The notes under the pieces are model-generated. The model did no database searches, was not told the origin of the DNA, and worked only from the letters and a program-made list of their open reading frames with translations. 6,904 nt of DNA from the NCBI GenBank assembly GCA_002506875.1, contig DAYJ01000113.1, forward strand, positions 1 through 6,904, given 5' to 3'. Both the position numbers and the translations under genes were made by a program. Every line of letters begins with the position of its first letter. Positions within the stretch are counted from its first letter, which is position 1. Source of the DNA: Euryarchaeota archaeon UBA40 (GTDB taxonomy: Archaea; Thermoplasmatota; Poseidoniia; Poseidoniales; Thalassarchaeaceae). Shown here piece by piece: positions 1-4,452 of the stretch.

Positions 1-758
1 TCGATGAAGCGGCTTCTTCTTCGTTACAGATTGAATCGCTTACATTTGGGTATCCTGGACGTACTCAACTCTTCGATGAACTAAATCTTGAGATTGAGGC
101 CGGATCAACACTTGGAGTGGTAGGTCCCACGGGAAGTGGAAAGACCTCTCTTGTCCGTCTTCTTCTACGTTTTAACGAGCCCTCAGGGGGTGGGATCTAT
201 TGGGCTGGAAAGGATATTCGACGTTTGTCGTTGGAAAGTCTTCGTGGTAATATCGCCCTAGTTTCACAACATGTCACCCTTTTTCCCACAACAATTCGCG
301 ACAATATTCGATATGGCAGGCCAGATGCTACAGATACAGAGGTAGAGGATGCTGCGAGGATTGCAGAAGCTGAGGAGTTCATTGATGCCTTACCTGCCAG
401 ATGGGATACACTCGTTGGCGAAGGCGGGCATCGTCTATCAGGGGGTCAACGTCAGCGAGTTGCCATAGCACGTGCTATTCTGAAGGATGCTCCCTTCCTG
501 ATCCTCGATGAAGCAACTTCAGCTGTTGACAACGAAACTGAAGCCGCTCTTCAGCGCTCTATTCATCATATCAGTAGAGGGAGGACGACCCTAATCATCG
601 CACACCGACTTTCTACAGTACGTCGTGCAGATCGAATCATCGTCATGGATGAGGGTACAGTAGTCGAGGAAGGAAATCACGATGATTTAGTGGATTTAGG
701 TGGCCTTTACTCTCGACTGTGGACTGTTCAAACAGGAGAAAATATCCTATCATCATGA
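1..758 (+). CDS. ABC exporter, C-terminal nucleotide-binding domain (5' truncated)
   Basis: The reading frame is open from base 3 and enters from outside the window; 251 residues are visible. They form one complete ABC ATPase domain: an A-loop aromatic in the FGYPG segment near base 48, Walker A GPTGSGKT (123-146), Q-loop Gln (267-269), signature LSGGQ (435-449), Walker B FLILDE ending at Glu 510-512, a D-loop SAVD, and the H-loop His (603-605) in AHRLSTV. The TIRDNIRYGRP segment after the Q-loop and the AHRLSTV switch are typical of ATPase domains fused to a six-helix membrane domain (MsbA/MDR-type exporters, ABCB family), so the missing upstream part is probably that membrane domain. By family the protein hydrolyses ATP at the cytoplasmic face to export lipids, peptides or drugs; the substrate cannot be told. 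The GTG at 117 is an internal Val just before Walker A, not a start. All catalytic motifs are intact. Confidence 0.95.
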   Translation, partial: DEAASSSLQIESLTFGYPGRTQLFDELNLEIEAGSTLGVVGPTGSGKTSLVRLLLRFNEPSGGGIYWAGKDIRRLSLESLRGNIALVSQHVTLFPTTIRDNIRYGRPDATDTEVEDAARIAEAEEFIDALPARWDTLVGEGGHRLSGGQRQRVAIARAILKDAPFLILDEATSAVDNETEAALQRSIHHISRGRTTLIIAHRLSTVRRADRIIVMDEGTVVEEGNHDDLVDLGGLYSRLWTVQTGENILSS

Positions 759-764
759 TTTTTT
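759..764 (+). terminator. Oligo-T run after the ABC gene, possible archaeal terminator
   Basis: Six consecutive T residues follow directly after the TGA stop of the ABC exporter gene, with no GC-rich hairpin before them. Short T-runs suffice for intrinsic termination by archaeal RNA polymerase. The run separates the ABC gene from the membrane-protein gene 60 bases further on. Position and composition are all the evidence; six Ts could occur by chance in this AT-rich gap. Confidence 0.35.
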
Positions 765-824
765 GAGTATGTTAATTGTAGAATTAGGGAAAGTCATTGA
801 ATACCTATTCACCAACCGATATCT

Positions 825-2519
825 ATGGCAGATGTAGGAGGGCCAATCTCCTATTATTGGCGCTCAATTTCAAACGTTGATTTTGGAGTTGGTACTTTCA
901 TGGGATACTGGCATATACTTGCTATTTTCAGTATACTATCCGCTATTTTTCTCATTTTCCTTTCCTACCTTGTGTTGCGTGCCGGGCCTAAAAAGGCAAA
1001 AAATCGATTTATGTCTTTGATGCTATTTACTGAAGCTTTGAGATGTTCAACGGCTATGCTATTCTGGGTTTACGCTTGGCCTGAAAGTTTCTTGAAAGTG
1101 CTAGAGCCAGCACGTGTAGTGTACTACACGATGTCTTTCCAACTATTCCTGTTATACATGATCGCTGCAACATTCTATAGTGAAAAGAAATGGGCAAAAC
1201 GAGTTTCGGAATTCTTCAGAATACATGGGCTATATCTACTTCCAATATTCTGTTTTGGATTTATTTTGTTTGCGAGCGAACTTTTCGGAGGTAGAACTGT
1301 CGCAATTGGAGATATTAGTTGGGTGTATTGTCAAGATGTAGGGGTAGGATATGGAACTACAGCATCTGGAGAACCGTTGCCATTCGAAGTATCGTGTACA
1401 TCGAGATATGCAGAACTTTACCCAATGACAATGTCAAATGTTGCACTGGGGCCACTTACTCGGATTCTTCTTTTCGTACCACTTATCGGTGCTATTGTTG
1501 CAATGGTTTCTGTTGGACGTTCACAAAAGAGAATCAAAGAAAGTGGAAACTCAAGTCTAATTGGAGAAGTTCGTGCTGTCCGTTTGGGATTTATTGGAAA
1601 AACTGCACTCCAGATTTCATCTACTCTAGTTCTGTTCACAATAGTTGGAATCCTTGGACAATCTCCTTCAATAGAAACAAGTCCGTTTAATGAAGCAATA
1701 GATGTTCCCACATTATTGATCGCGTTAGGGCCATTAATACCAACAACTGTTGTTCTTGCTGCATTATTTGAGGGGTTAATTTTCACATATGCAGTAATCA
1801 AAAATGACATGTTTGGAATTGACGAGAAATTACGAACAACATTCATCACCGCCACATTCGCAGGCTTTGGTGCATTCCTATTGCTAATGAGCACTGAAGC
1901 CATGGAATCCATATTCGACCAAGGTTGGATTGGAGGAGTTATTATCGGTTTGCCATTGATTGTTTTTCGGAAACCAATTTTCACAACTCTGTCAAAATTC
2001 TCAACTTCTATTATGCCCGAATCTCATACTGGAGAAGAGCTTGGTTATCTCGAGATGTATTCTCTCGCAATGAAGGATGGAAATATCACTGAGAACGAGC
2101 GAAGGATGCTAGACCTCCAAGCACGAACTTATGGGATTGAGGAGGAAAGGCGGACATATCTTGAGAAATGGTTTGATGAGAATCATGTTAACAACGAAAA
2201 CTCATCCATGGATCTCGCGGATAAATACGGTGTGAGTGGAGTCAATTTGATGTCAGTGTTCAGTACTACAGGGGATGCTCCAATCGATGAGAGGGAGATT
2301 TCAGAGTCCTTTACTAAGATGGATCAGAATAATGACAATGTAATCTCAAGGGAGGAATTCTCTCAATCTGAAGAGGTTGCCAAGTTGCCTGAGGATTCGC
2401 AGGATGAACTATTTCACGAGATTGATCTAAACAAGGACGGTGTCCTTCAATATGATGAATTTAGAACCATAGCACAGATTACTGAAGCCCAAATTCTATC
2501 ACAGCAGGAACAAGAGTGA
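825..2519 (+). CDS. Multi-pass membrane sensor-like protein with C-terminal EF-hand pair
   Basis: 564 residues; I do not recognise it as a named gene. Hydrophobic segments lie at about 30-52, 63-85, 98-118, 135-155, 207-230, 259-278, 294-325, 338-358 and 367-381. Basic clusters (KKAKNR 56-61, KKWAKR 121-126, the 232-259 loop, RK 382-383) predict N-terminus out and C-terminus in. The first seven segments plus the YAVIKNDMFGID stretch (322-333) recall the 7TM sensor region of archaeal/bacterial histidine kinases (HisKA_7TM type), but no kinase follows. The outer loop 157-200 has Cys169 and Cys191, a possible disulfide. Residues 404-447 are helical and acidic, with an AMKDGNITENERR pattern reminiscent of TerB-like domains. 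Two 12-residue EF-hand loops follow: D500-E511 (Asn at position 6 instead of the usual Gly) and D534-E545 (canonical DLNKDG). A calcium-responsive membrane protein is an inference. No clear Shine-Dalgarno precedes ATG 825; ATG 900 (Met26), with GGAG at 885-888, is an alternative start. Confidence 0.85.
   Translation: MADVGGPISYYWRSISNVDFGVGTFMGYWHILAIFSILSAIFLIFLSYLVLRAGPKKAKNRFMSLMLFTEALRCSTAMLFWVYAWPESFLKVLEPARVVYYTMSFQLFLLYMIAATFYSEKKWAKRVSEFFRIHGLYLLPIFCFGFILFASELFGGRTVAIGDISWVYCQDVGVGYGTTASGEPLPFEVSCTSRYAELYPMTMSNVALGPLTRILLFVPLIGAIVAMVSVGRSQKRIKESGNSSLIGEVRAVRLGFIGKTALQISSTLVLFTIVGILGQSPSIETSPFNEAIDVPTLLIALGPLIPTTVVLAALFEGLIFTYAVIKNDMFGIDEKLRTTFITATFAGFGAFLLLMSTEAMESIFDQGWIGGVIIGLPLIVFRKPIFTTLSKFSTSIMPESHTGEELGYLEMYSLAMKDGNITENERRMLDLQARTYGIEEERRTYLEKWFDENHVNNENSSMDLADKYGVSGVNLMSVFSTTGDAPIDEREISESFTKMDQNNDNVISREEFSQSEEVAKLPEDSQDELFHEIDLNKDGVLQYDEFRTIAQITEAQILSQQEQE
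2322..2459 (+). other. EF-hand pair coding segment (two Ca2+-binding loops)
   Basis: Loop 1 (bases 2322-2357, residues D500-E511) has Asp, Asn, Asp, Ser and Glu at positions 1, 3, 5, 9 and 12, with Ile at 8. Loop 2 (2424-2459, D534-E545) has Asp, Asn, Asp, Gln and Glu at those positions, Gly at 6 and Leu at 8. The 34-residue spacing between loop starts, and the hydrophobic/acidic flanking helices (SESFTKM and DELFHEI before the loops, FRTIAQI after the second), match a paired EF-hand lobe as in calmodulin. Loop 1 lacks Gly at position 6, which can weaken but does not abolish calcium binding. Confidence 0.85.
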
Positions 2520-2551
2520 CGGTAGCACTCTTCATAGGTCTGAATTCCATG

Positions 2552-2565
2552 GGAGTAATTGAGGG
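2552..2565 (+). promoter_or_regulatory. Purine-rich ribosome-binding candidates deciding the dehydrogenase start
   Basis: GGAG (2552-2555) lies 12 bases before ATG 2568 and only 3 bases before the alternative TTG 2559. GAGGG (2561-2565) lies 2 bases before ATG 2568. Neither spacing is ideal. I prefer ATG 2568 because ATG is the commoner start and the family N-terminus begins just after it; the TTG would add only Met-Arg-Asp. Confidence 0.35.
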
Positions 2566-2567
2566 AC

Positions 2568-3779
2568 ATGAGTAACTGGGACACCTTCGATCTTGCTAAT
2601 CCTACAGAAGAGCATGCAATGCTTCGAGAGATGATACGTGACTTTGTCGAATCAGAGGTTGAACCTCAGGCTCATGAGCATGATAAGCACGAACGCTTCA
2701 ATCTGTCACTCTTTCGAATGTTAGGCGAATATGGACTTCTGGGAATCACAGTTCCAGAAGAGTATGGTGGATCTGGTCTTGATGCTACTGCTGCCGTTAT
2801 CGCCCATGAGGAGATTGCGGCTTCTGACCCTGGCTTTGGTCTTGCTTATCTTGCTCACTCTATGCTCTTTGTCAACAATCTTGCACAGAATGGTTCCGAG
2901 GAACAAAAAGCGAGAATTCTGCCAAAGGTTTGCTCAGGTGAATGGGTTGGAGCTATGGCAATGTCTGAACCTAATTATGGGACTGATGTGCTTGGCATGG
3001 AAACCACCGCAGATCAAGACAAGGATGGTAATTGGGTCATTAATGGCAACAAAATGTGGATCACGAACGGTTCCATAGATGATGATCGGACGCCTGCAGA
3101 TGTGGTTTGGGTGTATGCTCGAACAGGGTTAGATGAGAGGGGTCGTCCAGAGCTTTCAACGTTCATTATCGAGAAGGGGGCTCCAGGATATACGGTAGGT
3201 CAGAAAATATATGACAAGACAGGTATGCGTGCATCCAATACTGCTGAACTCGTTTTCGCGGATTGTAAGGTTGGCCCAGAGTCGCTAGTTGGTTCTCCAG
3301 GTTCCTCAATTCATCATATGATGAAGAATCTCGAGATTGAACGACTTACTCTCGCTGCAATGTCCTTGGGAATAGCCCGGCGTTCATTGGATATTATGAA
3401 TCGATATGCGAGTGATCGAGAAGCTTTCGGAAAGCAAATCCGTTCTTTCGGCCAAATGCAGCGCCACATCGGTGAATCGTATGCAGAGTACCGTGCCATG
3501 CGCGCCTATATTTACGACACTGCTCGATTATTGGACCTCAATGATGGCGGTCAGCGTCTTGATAGTGATGGTGTGAAACTTTACGCTACGACCAAGGCGA
3601 AGGAGATAGCCGATCGAGCGATTCAGGTTCTAGGCGGATACGGCTATGTTGCCGAATATGTAGTCGAACGTCTCTGGCGTGATTCGAAATTGTTAGAGAT
3701 TGGTGGCGGTACACTTGAGAGCCATCACAAGAACATCACACGAGATCTTGCGAAGGATCCAGATGCGGTGAATCGTTGA
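2568..3779 (+). CDS. Acyl-CoA dehydrogenase, isovaleryl-CoA dehydrogenase type
   Basis: 403 residues from ATG 2568 (406 if TTG 2559 is used), the normal length for a soluble acyl-CoA dehydrogenase. By family it is an FAD flavoenzyme that introduces the alpha-beta double bond into an acyl-CoA and passes electrons to an electron-transfer flavoprotein. The N-terminal helical domain runs to about residue 125. The mid-domain flavin/substrate motifs are AMAMSEPNYGTDV (near 130-142) and KMWITNG (162-168), and the C-terminal helical domain carries REAFGKQI and the GGYGYV segment. The catalytic base is probably Glu258 in LEIERL, aligning by eye with the isovaleryl-CoA dehydrogenase base in LDLERL. The site of the medium-chain enzyme's base (YEGT) reads IGGGT here, so Glu is absent. 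Segments GMRASNTAELVF and FIIEKGAPGY also resemble isovaleryl-CoA dehydrogenase. Leucine degradation is the likeliest role, but other branched or short acyl-CoAs are possible. Its stop overlaps the next gene's ATG by one base. Confidence 0.93.
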   Translation: MSNWDTFDLANPTEEHAMLREMIRDFVESEVEPQAHEHDKHERFNLSLFRMLGEYGLLGITVPEEYGGSGLDATAAVIAHEEIAASDPGFGLAYLAHSMLFVNNLAQNGSEEQKARILPKVCSGEWVGAMAMSEPNYGTDVLGMETTADQDKDGNWVINGNKMWITNGSIDDDRTPADVVWVYARTGLDERGRPELSTFIIEKGAPGYTVGQKIYDKTGMRASNTAELVFADCKVGPESLVGSPGSSIHHMMKNLEIERLTLAAMSLGIARRSLDIMNRYASDREAFGKQIRSFGQMQRHIGESYAEYRAMRAYIYDTARLLDLNDGGQRLDSDGVKLYATTKAKEIADRAIQVLGGYGYVAEYVVERLWRDSKLLEIGGGTLESHHKNITRDLAKDPDAVNR

Positions 3780-4291
3780 TGGATAGAGAGCCTTTCCTAG
3801 AGGTTCTCGGACTCAAGGAGGTCGATCGTGCAGGATGGAAGCGTTCTGGTCTTACGAACGTAGAATCTGTTGCGGCCCATTCATGGGGAGTCGCTTTCCT
3901 CGCGATGCAAATTTGTCCACCTGAACTCGATCGCCTCAAGGTTATCGAGATGGCTGTATGTCACGATGTGGCTGAAGTCCGTGTTGGAGATATTACTCCT
4001 CACGATGGGATTTCCTCGGAAGAGAAGGTTCGTGTCGAGACCGAAGCTATGCTTAGTATCTCGAAAGGTTTCCCTCAAGGAGAACGTATGCTCGAACTCT
4101 ACCGTGAGTACGAAGCTGGCGAGACCCAAGAAGCACGTTTCCTCAAATTATGTGACAAACTTGACATGGCTTTCCAATCTTATGTGTACCAGTCACGTAC
4201 GGAGAACAGCCTCCTGAACTTTCGGAAGACGGCCAATCGACTCGTTATCGAATATGGTTACCCTGACTTATTGGATGGCTCTTCAGAGTAG
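3779..4291 (+). CDS. HD-domain 5'-deoxynucleotidase, HDDC2/YfbR family
   Basis: 170 residues from ATG 3779, which shares its A with the TGA of the dehydrogenase gene (TGATG), an arrangement typical of translational coupling; a TTG at 3776 would add only one Met. The HD metal-binding residues are visible: His34 in ESVAAHSW, His62-Asp63 in CHDVAE, and Asp126 in KLCDKLD. Around them are family hallmarks of HDDC2 and YfbR: LKEVDRAGW (residues 12-20), VGDITPHDGIS with EEK following (69-83), and LYREYE (107-112) before the last metal ligand. Family members remove the phosphate from deoxyribonucleoside 5'-monophosphates in the cytoplasm, using a divalent metal, and help nucleotide salvage or dNTP balance. 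Length matches the family's small single-domain form. The link with acyl-CoA oxidation is not obvious; co-transcription may be incidental. The stop codon TAG overlaps the 3' end of the opposing tRNA gene. Confidence 0.9.
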   Translation: MDREPFLEVLGLKEVDRAGWKRSGLTNVESVAAHSWGVAFLAMQICPPELDRLKVIEMAVCHDVAEVRVGDITPHDGISSEEKVRVETEAMLSISKGFPQGERMLELYREYEAGETQEARFLKLCDKLDMAFQSYVYQSRTENSLLNFRKTANRLVIEYGYPDLLDGSSE

Positions 4292-4361
4292 CCCTGCCCG
4301 GATTCGAACCAGGGTCACCAGGTCCAAAACCTGGTATGATGGACCACTACACCACAGGGCT
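4289..4361 (-). tRNA. tRNA-Gln (anticodon UUG)
   Basis: The reverse complement of 4289-4361 folds as a 73-nt cloverleaf. The acceptor stem pairs AGCCCTG with CAGGGCT, all seven Watson-Crick, with discriminator A73. U8 and G9 precede a D stem GTGT/TCAT (one G-U, one U-U mismatch) with a GG-containing D loop. The anticodon stem CCAGG/CCTGG has loop TTTTGGA; the anticodon UUG (template bases 4325-4327) reads CAA, and by wobble CAG, for Gln. A four-base variable loop TGAC is followed by T stem CCTGG/CCGGG with loop TTCGAAT. There is no intron and no encoded CCA (the next bases are CTC). A1-U72 with A73 is the archaeal tRNA-Gln pattern; such tRNAs are usually charged with Glu and then amidated by GatDE. 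The 3' end overlaps the stop codon of the convergent HD gene. Confidence 0.97.
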
Positions 4362-4383
4362 ATGCGGGTAATCCGAGAGTCCG

Positions 4384-4392
4384 ATAGATTTG
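4384..4392 (-). promoter_or_regulatory. Weak box-A-like element for the tRNA
   Basis: On the minus strand this segment reads AAATCTATC and lies about 23-31 bases upstream of the tRNA 5' end, where an archaeal TATA box is expected. It departs from the TTTATATA consensus and no clear purine-rich BRE precedes it, so the call rests mainly on position. Confidence 0.25.
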
Positions 4393-4452
4393 GACTTGAC
4401 GGGTGTAACTGGTGGACGACAGGGTGAAAGGCTGAGATTGTGAGCCTAAGGT

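Noticed and set aside
117..758. GTG at 117 as the start of a small stand-alone ATPase
   Set aside because: The frame is open upstream to the window edge and encodes the conserved A-loop region; starting at 117 would begin at Walker A.
1113..1130. Near-perfect palindrome, 8-base arms CGTGTAGT/ACTACACG with a 2-base centre
   Set aside because: It is inside a coding sequence (residues near ARVVYYT), unique in the window, and such an arm length can arise by chance in 7 kb; no operator role is supported.
1418..1984. Antisense 188-residue open frame inside the membrane-protein gene
   Set aside because: It lies wholly opposite a gene with clear membrane and EF-hand logic, has no recognisable motif and no start signal; it is a coding shadow.
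4290..4360. A 71-nt tRNA fold with G1-C72 and U73
   Set aside because: It leaves position 8 without the conserved U and uses a G-U pair at 7-66; shifting by one base at each end gives seven Watson-Crick acceptor pairs, U8 and A73.
4429..4447. Short hairpin AGGCT...AGCCT just before the protease ATG
   Set aside because: Only five base pairs with a nine-base loop; too weak to call a regulatory element or riboswitch.
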